Below, one piece after another: positions 16,352 through 25,251 of a stretch of 33,945 bases of DNA. Position 1 is the first letter of the stretch, and every line of letters begins with the position of its first letter. A program made the translations under genes and the position numbers. The stretch lies in the NCBI RefSeq assembly GCF_900582195.1, contig NZ_UTHA01000211.1, positions 1 through 33,945 of the forward strand, in the 5' to 3' direction. The notes under the pieces are model-generated. The model ran no database searches. It saw only the letters and a list, made by a program, of their open reading frames with translations, and was not told the DNA's origin. The stretch is from Pseudomonas viridiflava. GTDB lineage: Bacteria; Pseudomonadota; Gammaproteobacteria; Pseudomonadales; Pseudomonadaceae.

Positions 16352-16368
16352 GTTCAGGAAGGGTTCAG
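16352..16368 (+). promoter_or_regulatory. Candidate PhoP box
   Basis: An exact GTTCAG-N5-GTTCAG direct repeat matches the consensus (nTTCAG-N5-nTTCAG) of P. aeruginosa PhoP. It lies about 430 nt upstream of mgtA, but its polarity points away from that gene, towards the 3' end of pvdA, where no plus-strand gene exists. Confidence 0.5.
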
Positions 16369-16395
16369 GAACAGAATGTGTAGCGCTTTTGATGG

Positions 16396-16479
16396 CCCCT
16401 TCGCGAGCAAGCTCGCTCCCACATTTTGTCCTGCGTACACAGAACCATTGTGGGAGCGAGCTTGCTCGCGAAAGCGGTG
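16396..16479. repeat. REPIN between mgtA leader and pvdA
   Basis: Two REP units (16396-16423 and 16449-16479) share the GCGAGCTTGCTCGC palindrome and face outward, opposite to the REPIN at 13114. It lies 17 nt past the pvdA stop and may act as its transcription end or stabiliser. Confidence 0.88.
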
Positions 16480-16496
16480 GATCATGCAACCCAGAT

Positions 16497-17831
16497 TCAG
16501 CTGGCAGTTGCCAACAGCAGATCCGCCATCGACCGATGCCCACGGTTCTTGCCATGCTCGTATAAAGAACCGGCAATCTCGTCCGCGCGAATCGGCAACA
16601 CCGACAGCAACGTATCGCTCAGACCATGGCTGGCCTGGCAGAAGCCCTGCATGTAGAGGCCGGCCTTGCAGCGCTCGTCGGTAATGAGTTTGTAGTTGCG
16701 ATCGACTTCGAAATCACCCAGGTACTCTTCCAGCGGCGCCAGCAGTTTGCGGTGCATCTGCCGCTCGTAACCGGTGGCCAGAACAACGGCGTCGTAGTTG
16801 CGCACGGTGACTTCGCCAGTAGCGTTATTACGCACAGCCAGTTCGATACCGTTTGCGGTGGCGGTGGCCTTCTCGACAGTGGTCAGGGTGCGGAACGCGT
16901 GACGGGCGATCCCCGAGACCTTCTGGCGATAGAAGATGCCGTAGATGCGTTCGATCAGGTCGATGTCGACCACCGAGTAGTTGGTGTTGTGGTACTCGTT
17001 GACCAGACGTTCGCGCTCGGCGCTGTTCTGCTGGAACACCAGGTCGGTGAATTCCGGCGAGAACACTTCGTTGACGAACGGGCTGTCATCCGCCGGCTTC
17101 AACGCCGAACCGCGCAGGATCATGTCGACCTGCACCGACGGGAACGAATCGTTCAGGTCGATGAACGCTTCCGCCGCACTCTGCCCGCCACCGATGATCG
17201 CAATGCTCATCGGCTGATTGTTCACGCACGGCTGCTTGGCCATTTGCGACAAATACTGCGAGTGGTGGAACACGCGAGTGTCGCCCTTCAGCGCCTTGAA
17301 CGCCTCGGGGATTCGCGGGGTGCCGCCGGCGCTGACGACAACGGAACGCGTGGTGCGCACGAATTGCTGGCCATCGGCGCCACGGGAGATGACGCGCAAC
17401 GCTTCAACCTGATGGTTGTGCAACACCGGCTCGATGGTCAGCACTTCTTCGCCGTAACGGCTTTGTTCGGTGAACTGCCCGGCGACCCAACGCAGGTAGT
17501 CGTTGTATTCCATGCGGCATGGATAGAAGGTGCCGAGGTTGATGAAGTCGACCAGACGACCGTGGTACTTCAGGTAATTGACGAAGGAATACGGACTGGT
17601 CGGATTGCGCAGGGTCACCAGATCCTTGAGGAAGGAAATCTGCAGCTCGCTCTGGGTCGACAGGGTATTGCCGTGCCAGCTGTAGTTGGCCTGCTTGTCG
17701 AGGAACAACACATCCAGCTCGCCGTGGGTCGGCCCGCGCTCTTGCAGAGCGATGGCCAGCGCCAGGTTCGAAGGGCCGAAACCGACGCCGATCAGGTCGT
17801 GAACGATGGGCGATGCAATTGCCTGAGTCAT
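16497..17831 (-). CDS. pvdA: L-ornithine N5-monooxygenase (pyoverdine biosynthesis)
   Basis: This 444-residue flavin monooxygenase of the SidA/PvdA/IucD family hydroxylates the side-chain nitrogen of L-ornithine, using FAD, NADPH and O2, to give the hydroxamate precursor of pyoverdine. The FAD-binding GVGFGPSNLALA lies at about 16-27 and the NADPH-binding GGGQSAAEAF at about 214-223. ATGYERQMH near the C-terminus is the third family signature. The length matches P. aeruginosa PvdA (about 443). ATG 17831 is preceded by a GGA-rich stretch. An iron-starvation box lies 99-122 nt upstream, between it and fpvI. The gene order pvdA-fpvI matches P. aeruginosa. Confidence 0.95.
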   Translation of the reverse strand: MTQAIASPIVHDLIGVGFGPSNLALAIALQERGPTHGELDVLFLDKQANYSWHGNTLSTQSELQISFLKDLVTLRNPTSPYSFVNYLKYHGRLVDFINLGTFYPCRMEYNDYLRWVAGQFTEQSRYGEEVLTIEPVLHNHQVEALRVISRGADGQQFVRTTRSVVVSAGGTPRIPEAFKALKGDTRVFHHSQYLSQMAKQPCVNNQPMSIAIIGGGQSAAEAFIDLNDSFPSVQVDMILRGSALKPADDSPFVNEVFSPEFTDLVFQQNSAERERLVNEYHNTNYSVVDIDLIERIYGIFYRQKVSGIARHAFRTLTTVEKATATANGIELAVRNNATGEVTVRNYDAVVLATGYERQMHRKLLAPLEEYLGDFEVDRNYKLITDERCKAGLYMQGFCQASHGLSDTLLSVLPIRADEIAGSLYEHGKNRGHRSMADLLLATAS

Positions 17832-17929
17832 TTCCAGTGTCCTCTGGATGAACCCCCAACAAGGGGCAAGGAGAGCCTAAGTGACCTGACTGGCCTTGAG
17901 CAGGACAGCAGATCGTCTGTTGAGTAGGA

Positions 17930-17953
17930 ACGAGGACAGTGAAATAAAATTTA
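17930..17953 (-). promoter_or_regulatory. Iron-starvation (PvdS) box of pvdA
   Basis: The minus strand reads TAAAT, 16 nt, CGT, matching the known PvdS sigma-factor consensus exactly. It is upstream of pvdA and just inside the gap after fpvI. Confidence 0.85.
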
Positions 17954-17964
17954 CCGCGGACGGC

Positions 17965-18447
17965 TCAATGGGCATCCCATTGCTTGATGCGCAGACGGCA
18001 ATGCTTCATGGCATTAACGATGTGCTTTTCCACCAGAGCCTTGGAAATGCCCAGCTGCTGAGCGATTTCCGGGTGCGACAGGCCTTCGATTTTGCGCAGC
18101 AGAAAACTTTCGCGGCACAGCGGTGACAACTCGGCCAGCGCGCGCTGAAGCATTTCCAGGCGCTGGCCATGATCGAGGGTGCCGTGGGGTGACGGGATGA
18201 AATAGCGCTCTTCATTATCGAGCACGTCGAGTGATTCGACCTGGCGCAAGGCGTTGCGCCGGTGGTCATCGATGACCAGATTGAGCGCGGTGCGGTAAAG
18301 AAAGGCCCGGGGTTGCTCGATGGGTGTCTCGCTGGAACGTTCCAGCACCCGCAGATAGGCGTCATGCACCACATCTTCGGCAACCTGACGGTTGCCGAGC
18401 TTGGCGTTCAGGAAACACACCAGCTCCCGATAGTAGTTTTCCAACAT
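17965..18447 (-). CDS. fpvI: ECF sigma factor FpvI (FecI-like)
   Basis: This 160-residue ECF sigma factor has a region 2 (about 1-70, with AEDVVHDAYLRVLE and FLYRTALNLVIDDHRR) and a region 4 helix-turn-helix (about 105-155, with GLSHPEIAQQLGISKALVEKHI). The length equals P. aeruginosa FpvI (159). By position between pvdA and pvdR it is FpvI, which directs fpvA transcription when FpvA signals ferripyoverdine binding. ATG 18447 was chosen because region 2 begins there and GGGAG is just upstream. Its usual anti-sigma neighbour fpvR is absent. A weak Fur-like site sits about 100 nt upstream. Confidence 0.88.
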   Translation of the reverse strand: MLENYYRELVCFLNAKLGNRQVAEDVVHDAYLRVLERSSETPIEQPRAFLYRTALNLVIDDHRRNALRQVESLDVLDNEERYFIPSPHGTLDHGQRLEMLQRALAELSPLCRESFLLRKIEGLSHPEIAQQLGISKALVEKHIVNAMKHCRLRIKQWDAH

Positions 18448-18547
18448 GACTCCCGGCCGCAAACCTGCGGGTTCTATCCTTGAGCTCACTGATTGACCCC
18501 TGCGCAAAATGCAGTAGCAAGATAGTGGCAACTTGAGGTGCGTAATT

Positions 18548-18566
18548 TATAGTAATTCTCATATAG
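18548..18566 (-). promoter_or_regulatory. Weak candidate Fur box upstream of fpvI
   Basis: An AT-rich 19-mer containing GAGAAT and TACTAT matches 11 of 19 positions of GATAATGATAATCATTATC. It lies about 100 nt upstream of fpvI. Fur repression of fpvI is known in P. aeruginosa; the site itself is only suggestive. Confidence 0.35.
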
Positions 18567-18637
18567 ATTTAAAGTAGTGTTTGTCGTTGACCGACAAATA
18601 GTGCTGTTCTATAGCTGTAACTTCGTGTGTCCGCAGT

Positions 18638-18661
18638 TAAATTCCCCCGCGCTTCTCTCGT
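18638..18661 (+). promoter_or_regulatory. Iron-starvation (PvdS) box of pvdRT-opmQ
   Basis: TAAAT, 16 nt starting TCCC, then CGT: an exact PvdS consensus, 108 nt upstream of the pvdR start and divergent from fpvI. Confidence 0.85.
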
Positions 18662-18769
18662 TTACAGGACAGCTCCCCGTGTCTGTCGCACCTTGCGACA
18701 GCGTTCAGTGCTGCCCGAACCTGTGTGCCAGCCGAACGACGGGCCGATTTCCACTGGCCGGAACCCTGC

Positions 18770-19942
18770 ATGAAACGTCCCCGCCCCGCCCGACGCGCCC
18801 TGCTCGTAGTCCTCTGTCTGATCCCTGTTGTCGCGTACGCCGCGTGGCAGATCCTGCCGCCGGGCCGGGATAAATTCGCCACCGTGCAAGTGACCCGTGG
18901 CGATATCGAAAGCAGCGTTACCGCGCTCGGCACCCTGCAACCACGCCGTTACGTAGATGTCGGTGCGCAGGCTTCCGGGCAGATCCAGAAAATCCATGTC
19001 GAGGTCGGCGATGTGGTCAAGGAAGGCCAGCTGCTGGTGGAAATCGACCCATCGACGCAAAAGGCCAAACTCGATGCCGGCCGCTTCTCGGTCGAGAACC
19101 TCAAGGCGCAATTGCAGGAACAACGTGCCCAGCACGAGCTGGCGCAACAGAAATATCAGCGCCAGCAGCATCTGGCCGCCGGCGGTGCGACCCGCGAAGA
19201 AGACGTGCAGACCGCCCGCGCCGAACTGAAAGCCACGCAAGCGCGCATCGACATGTTCCAGGCGCAGATCCGCCAGGCCGAAGCCAGCCTGCGCAGCGAT
19301 CAGGCCGAACTCGGTTACACGCGGATTTACGCGCCAATGGCCGGCACCGTGGTCGCCCTCGATGCCCGCGAAGGCCAGACCCTCAACGCGCAACAGCAGA
19401 CGCCGCTGATTCTGCGCATCGCCAAGCTGTCGCCGATGACCGTGTGGGCCGAGGTTTCCGAGGCGGATATCGGCCATGTCAAACCGGGCATGACCGCTTA
19501 CTTCACCACCCTCAGCGGCGGCAATCGGCGCTGGAGCAGCACGGTGCGGCAAATCCTGCCGGTACCGCCAAAACCGCTGGACCAAACCAGCCAGGGCGGC
19601 GGCAGCCCGGCCAGCAGCAGTAAAAGCGGCAGCGCTCGCGTGGTGCTCTACACCGTGCTGCTCGACGTCGATAACGCCGACAACGCACTGATGGCCGAGA
19701 TGACCACCCAGGTGTTCTTCGTCGCCAGTCAGGCGAAAGACGTTCTCACCGCCCCGATCGCCGCGCTGCGAGGCAGCACCACCGCCGACCTGCAGACGGC
19801 CCGGGTGATTGCCGCCAACGGTGACATCCAGTCCCGCGAAGTCCGCACCGGTATCAGCGATCGCTTGAAAGTACAGATTATCGAAGGTCTCAACGAAGGC
19901 GATCACTTGCTGATCGGCCCGGCTGTCGGCAGCGGAGGCTGA
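18770..19942 (+). CDS. pvdR: Periplasmic adaptor of the PvdRT-OpmQ efflux pump
   Basis: This 390-residue MacA-like membrane-fusion protein has an N-terminal membrane anchor (about 10-27). Two lipoyl half-motifs flank a long Gln/Ala-rich coiled coil (about 100-185), and beta-barrel and membrane-proximal domains follow. It links the inner-membrane ABC protein PvdT to the outer-membrane channel OpmQ; in P. aeruginosa and P. putida this pump secretes new pyoverdine and recycles it after iron release. ATG 18770 gives the typical basic N-terminus (MKRPRPARR); an upstream in-frame GTG/ATG region is less likely. Its TGA directly precedes the pvdT ATG, showing an operon. Confidence 0.92.
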   Translation: MKRPRPARRALLVVLCLIPVVAYAAWQILPPGRDKFATVQVTRGDIESSVTALGTLQPRRYVDVGAQASGQIQKIHVEVGDVVKEGQLLVEIDPSTQKAKLDAGRFSVENLKAQLQEQRAQHELAQQKYQRQQHLAAGGATREEDVQTARAELKATQARIDMFQAQIRQAEASLRSDQAELGYTRIYAPMAGTVVALDAREGQTLNAQQQTPLILRIAKLSPMTVWAEVSEADIGHVKPGMTAYFTTLSGGNRRWSSTVRQILPVPPKPLDQTSQGGGSPASSSKSGSARVVLYTVLLDVDNADNALMAEMTTQVFFVASQAKDVLTAPIAALRGSTTADLQTARVIAANGDIQSREVRTGISDRLKVQIIEGLNEGDHLLIGPAVGSGG

Positions 19943-21916
19943 ATGCAAACGCCTCTGATCGACCTGCAGGACATCCGCAAATCCTACGGCGGCGGTGACG
20001 CGCCTGAAGTTCATGTGCTGCGCGGTATCGACCTGTCGATCCACGCCGGCGAATTCGTGGCAATTGTCGGCGCCTCCGGCTCCGGCAAATCGACACTGAT
20101 GAACATTCTCGGCTGCCTCGACCGGCCGACGTCCGGCGAATACCGTTTCGCCGGGGAAAACGTCGCCGGCCTCGACAGCGACGAACTGGCATGGCTGCGC
20201 CGCGAAGCCTTTGGTTTCGTGTTTCAGGGTTATCATCTGATTCCGTCCGGCTCGGCCCAGGAAAACGTCGAAATGCCGGCGATCTACGCCGGTACACCAG
20301 CGGCCGAGCGTCATGCCCGCGCCGCTGCCCTGCTCGATCGCCTCGGCCTCGCCTCACGTACCGGCAACCGCCCGCACCAGCTCTCCGGCGGTCAGCAACA
20401 ACGGGTGTCGATTGCCCGCGCCTTGATGAACGGCGGCCACATTATTCTCGCCGACGAACCGACCGGCGCCCTCGACAGCCACAGCGGCAAAGAAGTCATG
20501 GCGCTGCTCGACGAACTGGCGAGCCAGGGCCATGTGGTGATCCTGATTACCCATGATCGCGAGGTGGCGGCCCGGGCCAAACGCATCATCGAAATCCGCG
20601 ACGGCCTGATCATCAGCGACAGCGCCAGAGACAACCCCCACGCCCAGACCAGCGCCAACCCCGGCGCCTTGCAAGCCGTCGATCTGCGCAAACGTCTGGC
20701 CGAGGGCGCCGAAGCCACCGGCGCCTGGAAAGGCGAACTGGTCGACGCCTTGCACGCCGCCTGGCGGGTGATGTGGATCAACCGCTTCCGCACCGCGCTG
20801 ACCCTGCTCGGCATCATCATCGGCGTGGCCTCGGTGGTGGTGATGCTCGCCGTCGGCGAAGGCAGCAAGCGTCAGGTCATGGCGCAAATGGGCGCGTTCG
20901 GCTCGAACATCATTTACCTCAGCGGCTCGGCGCCCAACCCGCGCACGCCACCGGGGATCATCACCCTCGACGACGTCCGCGCACTGGCGAGCCTGCCGCA
21001 AGTGCAACGGATCATGCCGGTCAACGGCGCCGAGGCTGGCGTACGGTTCGGCAATGCCGACCATTTGAGTTACGTCGGCGGCAACGACACCAACTTCCCG
21101 GCGATCTTCAACTGGCCGGTGGTGCAAGGCAGCTATTTCACCGAGGCCGACGAGGCGAACGCCGCCGCAGTGGCGGTGATTGGCCACAAAGTCCGGAGTA
21201 AATTGCTCAAGGACGTGATCAACCCGATCGGCCAATACATCCTGATCGAAAATGTGCCGTTTCAGGTGGTCGGCGTGCTCGCCGAAAAAGGCGCCAGCTC
21301 TGGCGACTCCGACAGCGACAATCGCATCGCCATCCCCTACTCGGCTGCCAGTGTCAGGCTGTTCGGCACGCGCGACCCGGAATACGTGGCCATCGCCGCC
21401 ACCGACGCGCGCAAGGTCAAGGACGCCGAAGAAGCCATCGAACAACTGATGCTGCGCCTGCACAACGGCAAGAAGGATTTCGAGCTGACCAACAACGCCG
21501 CGATGATCCAGGCCGAGGCGCGCACGCAAAACACCCTGTCGCTGATGCTCGGTTCGATTGCCGCGATTTCCCTGCTGGTCGGCGGCATCGGCGTGATGAA
21601 CATCATGCTCATGACCGTGCGTGAGCGTACCCGCGAAATCGGTATCCGCATGGCCACCGGGGCGCGGCAGCGCGACATTTTGCGCCAGTTTCTCACCGAG
21701 GCCGTGATGCTCTCGGTGGTCGGCGGCATTGCCGGGATCGCCTTGGCGTTGATCGTCGGCGGAGTACTGATTCTCAGCGAAGTGGCCGTCGCATTTTCGT
21801 TGCTGGCGGTGCTTGGCGCTTTCGGCTGCGCACTCGTGACCGGCGTTGTTTTCGGCTTTATGCCGGCCCGCAAAGCTGCCCGGCTCGACCCGGTCACGGC
21901 CCTTACCAGTGAATGA
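19943..21916 (+). CDS. pvdT: MacB-type ABC permease/ATPase of the PvdRT-OpmQ pump
   Basis: This 657-residue fused ABC protein has an N-terminal nucleotide-binding domain with Walker A GASGSGKST, signature LSGGQQQR and Walker B ILADEPTGALDS. After a linker come a first transmembrane helix (about 280-305), a large periplasmic MacB domain, and three C-terminal helices (about 530-640) of the FtsX type. It supplies ATP-driven, mechanotransmission-type export with PvdR and OpmQ. ATG 19943 immediately follows the pvdR stop (TGAATG) and uses an AGCGGAGG inside the end of pvdR. The pump's role in secreting and recycling pyoverdine is known from related species. Confidence 0.93.
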   Translation: MQTPLIDLQDIRKSYGGGDAPEVHVLRGIDLSIHAGEFVAIVGASGSGKSTLMNILGCLDRPTSGEYRFAGENVAGLDSDELAWLRREAFGFVFQGYHLIPSGSAQENVEMPAIYAGTPAAERHARAAALLDRLGLASRTGNRPHQLSGGQQQRVSIARALMNGGHIILADEPTGALDSHSGKEVMALLDELASQGHVVILITHDREVAARAKRIIEIRDGLIISDSARDNPHAQTSANPGALQAVDLRKRLAEGAEATGAWKGELVDALHAAWRVMWINRFRTALTLLGIIIGVASVVVMLAVGEGSKRQVMAQMGAFGSNIIYLSGSAPNPRTPPGIITLDDVRALASLPQVQRIMPVNGAEAGVRFGNADHLSYVGGNDTNFPAIFNWPVVQGSYFTEADEANAAAVAVIGHKVRSKLLKDVINPIGQYILIENVPFQVVGVLAEKGASSGDSDSDNRIAIPYSAASVRLFGTRDPEYVAIAATDARKVKDAEEAIEQLMLRLHNGKKDFELTNNAAMIQAEARTQNTLSLMLGSIAAISLLVGGIGVMNIMLMTVRERTREIGIRMATGARQRDILRQFLTEAVMLSVVGGIAGIALALIVGGVLILSEVAVAFSLLAVLGAFGCALVTGVVFGFMPARKAARLDPVTALTSE

Positions 21917-21923
21917 ACGATCT

Positions 21924-23315
21924 ATGAAACCGTGCCTCAGTTTGTTGACCGTGTGCCTGATCCTCAGCGCCTGCGGCAGCCCCGTTCAGCGCCCAGACAG
22001 TGGCGTGCAAGCGCCCGCGAGCTGGCAATCGCCGCACAGCGCCAGCAGCGCCCGCAACAACCTGCACTGGTGGACGCAGTTCGGCAGCCCCGAGCTGGAT
22101 CGTCTGATCGAACAGGCCCGCGCCGGCAGTTTCGACCTCGCGGCCGCCGTTGCCCGCGTGCGCCAGGCGCAGGCCGGCACGGTGATCGCCGGCGGCTCAT
22201 TGCTGCCGGAGGTCAAGGCGGGGCTCAATGCCAATCGGCAGAAACTGCTGCGCGGCAATGGCTACAGCCAGCTCGATGCCAACAGCAGCAACAAAGCCGT
22301 GGACTACTTCGACACCAATCTCAGCGCCACTTACGAAATCGATTTCTGGGGTGGCAAACGCGCCTCGCGGGACAGCGCGCAGTTCACTTTGCAGGCCAGC
22401 GAATTCGACCGGGCAACCGTCGAGCTGACATTGCTCAGCGGCGTAGCCAGCACGTATGCGCAAACCCTGTCGCTGCGCGAGCAGAGCCGCATCGCCGAAC
22501 TCAATCTGGCCAACGCACAAAACGTGCTGAAACTGGTGCAGACGCGCTTTGATTCAGGTTCTGCGACCGCGCTGGAACTGGCGCAGCAGAAGAGTCTGGT
22601 CGCCGCCCAGCAATGGCAATTGCCACGCGTGCAACAAGAGGCCCAGGCAGCGCTGATCAGCCTCGCCGCCCTGCTCGGCCGACCGGTGCAGCAACTGGCG
22701 CCGACCGAGTCCTTCGATCATTTGCAGTGGCCAGACATCGCCGCCGGCGTGCCCAGCGAATTGCTCACTCATCGTCCGGACATCGCGCGCGCCGAAGCAC
22801 AACTGGCTGCCGCCGAAGCGGACGTCAAAGTCGCCCGCGCGGCGATGTTGCCGGCGCTGACCCTGACCGCCCAGCTCGGCTCCGGCGCCAATCAGTTCGA
22901 CGATCTGATTCGCAGCCCGTTCTACAACCTGACCGCCGGACTGGTCGCGCCGATCTTCAACAACGGTCGCCTCGGCGCCGAACGCGACAAGGCCACGGCG
23001 CGCCAGCAAGAACTGCTGGAAACCTACCGCGGCGCGATCATCAATGGTTTCGCCGACGTGGAAAAAGCCCTCAACAGTATTCGTCGCCTGGACGAGCAGC
23101 GGTTGTGGCAGAACGAAGAATTGAATCAGGCGCAGAGCGCTTTCAATATCGCCCAGAGCCGCTACGAGGCTGGGGCCGAAGATTTGCTCACGGTGCTGGA
23201 AACTCAACGCACGCTGTATGCGGCCCAGGATCAGAATGCGCAGCTGCGGCTGTCGCGGGTGCAGGCGAGTATCGCGCTGTACAAGGCGCTGGGTGGTGGG
23301 TGGCAGACGCAATAA
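21924..23315 (+). CDS. opmQ: Outer-membrane efflux channel lipoprotein OpmQ
   Basis: This 463-residue TolC-like factor of the NodT/OprM family has a lipoprotein signal with lipobox LSAC (Cys about 19). Two repeats of the outer-membrane efflux domain follow (about 60-255 and 270-455), with TYEIDFWGGKRA, typical of the family, and a helical Gln/Ala-rich periplasmic barrel. It forms the exit duct for PvdRT. ATG 21924 (MKPCLSLL) fits the lipoprotein signal; the longer frame overlaps pvdT. It starts 7 nt after the pvdT stop. A REPIN follows, separating it from convergent pvdP. Confidence 0.92.
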   Translation: MKPCLSLLTVCLILSACGSPVQRPDSGVQAPASWQSPHSASSARNNLHWWTQFGSPELDRLIEQARAGSFDLAAAVARVRQAQAGTVIAGGSLLPEVKAGLNANRQKLLRGNGYSQLDANSSNKAVDYFDTNLSATYEIDFWGGKRASRDSAQFTLQASEFDRATVELTLLSGVASTYAQTLSLREQSRIAELNLANAQNVLKLVQTRFDSGSATALELAQQKSLVAAQQWQLPRVQQEAQAALISLAALLGRPVQQLAPTESFDHLQWPDIAAGVPSELLTHRPDIARAEAQLAAAEADVKVARAAMLPALTLTAQLGSGANQFDDLIRSPFYNLTAGLVAPIFNNGRLGAERDKATARQQELLETYRGAIINGFADVEKALNSIRRLDEQRLWQNEELNQAQSAFNIAQSRYEAGAEDLLTVLETQRTLYAAQDQNAQLRLSRVQASIALYKALGGGWQTQ

Positions 23316-23331
23316 TTGCGTGGCCTGGCAG

Positions 23332-23428
23332 ACCGCTTTCGCGAGCAGGCTCGCTCCCACAATAAATGGCGGTGTTTGCGCAATCTGCGAGCAGCACCTG
23401 ATCCTGTGGGAGCGAGCCTGCTCGCGAA
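23332..23428. repeat. REPIN between convergent opmQ and pvdP
   Basis: REP units at 23332-23361 and 23405-23428 face outward. Their core reads GCGAGCAGGCTCGC, a variant of the units at 13114 and 16396. It occupies the gap between convergent stops and could end both transcripts. Confidence 0.87.
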
Positions 23429-23446
23429 TGAACGATGACGCAGCCC

Positions 23447-25066
23447 TCAAGCCGGGCTGGTTTTAGGCTTCAGATTGCGCGCATACCACGGTCGTTGCGG
23501 CACACGACGGAACAGACCGGCGAGTTTTTCTTCGTCGGTGATGAAGGTGATGCGCAAGGCCAGTTTCATGGTTTCCGGATCCATCTCCACCGACTTGCCC
23601 ACCTGCAGGCCCGGCGTGGTGCTGCACCCGTGAGTGATCGGCCCCAGCCACGGATCATCAACCTCGACCCAACGCCCCGGCGCAAACCACTGCACGCCAT
23701 TGACTTCAAGCCGACTGACCTCACCCGGATGAAAACGCTCATGGGCGCGGAACCAGTCTTCGATGCGATCGTCGATCCAGCCGTGAAAGTGCCAGAACGC
23801 CGGGTTGACGTGGGATGAAAACGGATCACCGAGGAAGTCGTTTTCAGCGTTGTACCAACGCGCGGCGAAGTCCGCCGGATCCCGCGCGAACGGCACCGGC
23901 TGGCCATTGGAAGGATCGCGCGGCACCGAGGCCCAGCGCATGTGCAGCCAGTCGTGCAGCCCCAGCTCCACTTCGGAGCCGAACTGCCCCAACGTGAGTT
24001 TCGCCAGATACGCCGGATCGCGGTATTGCGACTCCCAGACCTGGAAGTTGCTTTCATAGGTTTCGGCAGTCTTGATATCGCTGACCCACTGACTGAACTC
24101 ATCGTCGCCCGCCGCCGTCCACGTTGGCGGCAACGCCGTGCCGTCGTGGTTGTCGAAGTAGCGGGCAAAACCGATGCGATCGCGGATCAGCTCAGGCTGC
24201 GGCAGCGGGAAATACTCCCACGACGGCAGATCCTGCATCGAGCGCGCGGTACCGAGCATGTGCCGGTGCATGAAAAAGAAGTCCACCCCCGAACCGTTGC
24301 GATCCTTGCGCGGGCCTCGGGCATCACGCTCCTTGTCACGCGGCCCGGGCTGCCAGCCGATGCCGCGCAGCGCCTCGCGCTTGTCCTCGGGCAGTTTGTG
24401 CCACTTGTCCCGGGTCGCATGCCACAACTGGTGGAACAGGCGATGCTCAGGAGAAATCAGCCATGCCAGCAGCGTCGCGTTCAACGGCGTGCGCTCGCGG
24501 GCTTCGGGAAACAGCTGCTTGACCGCGACAAAGCGGTTGTCCTGCGCGGGCAAATTCAACGATCGGTCGAGGCGCAGCGCTTTGCCGCTGAGGGTGCCAC
24601 TGCCGGCATTGCCGAAGTCGGCCCAGACCTCATCGAGGATCATGTCCAGCTCATAGCTGATCTGGCCATCAGCGCCGATCAGCCGCCAACTCAGCTTCGC
24701 CGCATCGGCCCTGGCCAGATCACCGAGAATTCGGTAACACGGTGTTTCGCCGGAGCGCAAACGCTCCGGCGTATCGAGAAAACCGCACACGCCCCGGCCT
24801 TTATGACCGATATCGAGAAACACCTGCAGGCCTTTCGGCGGCAAGCCTGCAAGGCCCGCGTCCGCGCCCTCGAAACGGATATTCCAGACCCCGCGCAAGG
24901 CGTTCGCCAGGCGCTGACCGGCCGTGTCCGCCACATCAAAAGAGGCCTCGCCCGGCGTAATCGTCGGATCCGGCTTCGTCCATTCACGATGCCCGAAATA
25001 AGCCGCAGGCACGGCGGCGCCCGTCAGCGCCAGGCCTGCCATGAACCATCGTCGAGAAATCTTCAT
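23447..25066 (-). CDS. pvdP: Periplasmic tyrosinase PvdP, pyoverdine chromophore maturation
   Basis: This 539-residue protein has a twin-arginine signal (SRRWFMAG at residues 4-11), so it is exported folded. Histidines typical of a tyrosinase-like copper site are seen in LFHQLWH, FFMHRHML, HDWLHMRW and FWHFHGWID. PvdP oxidises ferribactin/dihydropyoverdine to close the fluorescent chromophore. ATG 25066 was chosen for the Tat signal and the AGGTAGGG just upstream; the 13-residue longer frame lacks support. It is transcribed divergently from pvdM, each with its own iron-starvation box. Length and neighbours fit P. aeruginosa PvdP (544). Confidence 0.93.
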   Translation of the reverse strand: MKISRRWFMAGLALTGAAVPAAYFGHREWTKPDPTITPGEASFDVADTAGQRLANALRGVWNIRFEGADAGLAGLPPKGLQVFLDIGHKGRGVCGFLDTPERLRSGETPCYRILGDLARADAAKLSWRLIGADGQISYELDMILDEVWADFGNAGSGTLSGKALRLDRSLNLPAQDNRFVAVKQLFPEARERTPLNATLLAWLISPEHRLFHQLWHATRDKWHKLPEDKREALRGIGWQPGPRDKERDARGPRKDRNGSGVDFFFMHRHMLGTARSMQDLPSWEYFPLPQPELIRDRIGFARYFDNHDGTALPPTWTAAGDDEFSQWVSDIKTAETYESNFQVWESQYRDPAYLAKLTLGQFGSEVELGLHDWLHMRWASVPRDPSNGQPVPFARDPADFAARWYNAENDFLGDPFSSHVNPAFWHFHGWIDDRIEDWFRAHERFHPGEVSRLEVNGVQWFAPGRWVEVDDPWLGPITHGCSTTPGLQVGKSVEMDPETMKLALRITFITDEEKLAGLFRRVPQRPWYARNLKPKTSPA

Positions 25067-25111
25067 TGCCCTACCTGTGTCAGCCATGAAGCAGGCTTTA
25101 TCCAAGCTAGA

Positions 25112-25135
25112 ACGTTTGTTGCCGCGGCAAATTTA
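25112..25135 (-). promoter_or_regulatory. Iron-starvation (PvdS) box of pvdP
   Basis: The minus strand reads TAAAT, 16 nt, CGT, 46 nt upstream of the pvdP start. It is divergent from the pvdM box 31 nt away. Confidence 0.85.
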
Positions 25136-25166
25136 AGCGCGCGTTTTCGCCACGGCGCAGCCGGCC

Positions 25167-25190
25167 TAAATTTCCCTGCCGATCACTCGT
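25167..25190 (+). promoter_or_regulatory. Iron-starvation (PvdS) box of pvdMNO
   Basis: CTAAAT, 16 nt beginning TTCCC, then CGT: an exact PvdS consensus, about 61 nt upstream of the chosen pvdM start. Confidence 0.87.
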
Positions 25191-25251
25191 TCTTCCCAGA
25201 TAGCAAAGGCCCCGCGCCTGCACCTCAATGGCGAACCCGACTGAGATGGCA

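Noticed and set aside
16113..16684. Open frames spanning the mgtA leader and REPIN
   Set aside because: The translations contain REP-derived peptide (such as SKLAPTF and GASLLAKA), a sign of non-coding repeats.
18662..20314. Minus-strand open frame (550 codons) opposite pvdR/pvdT
   Set aside because: It is antisense to well-supported pump genes and no domain is recognisable.
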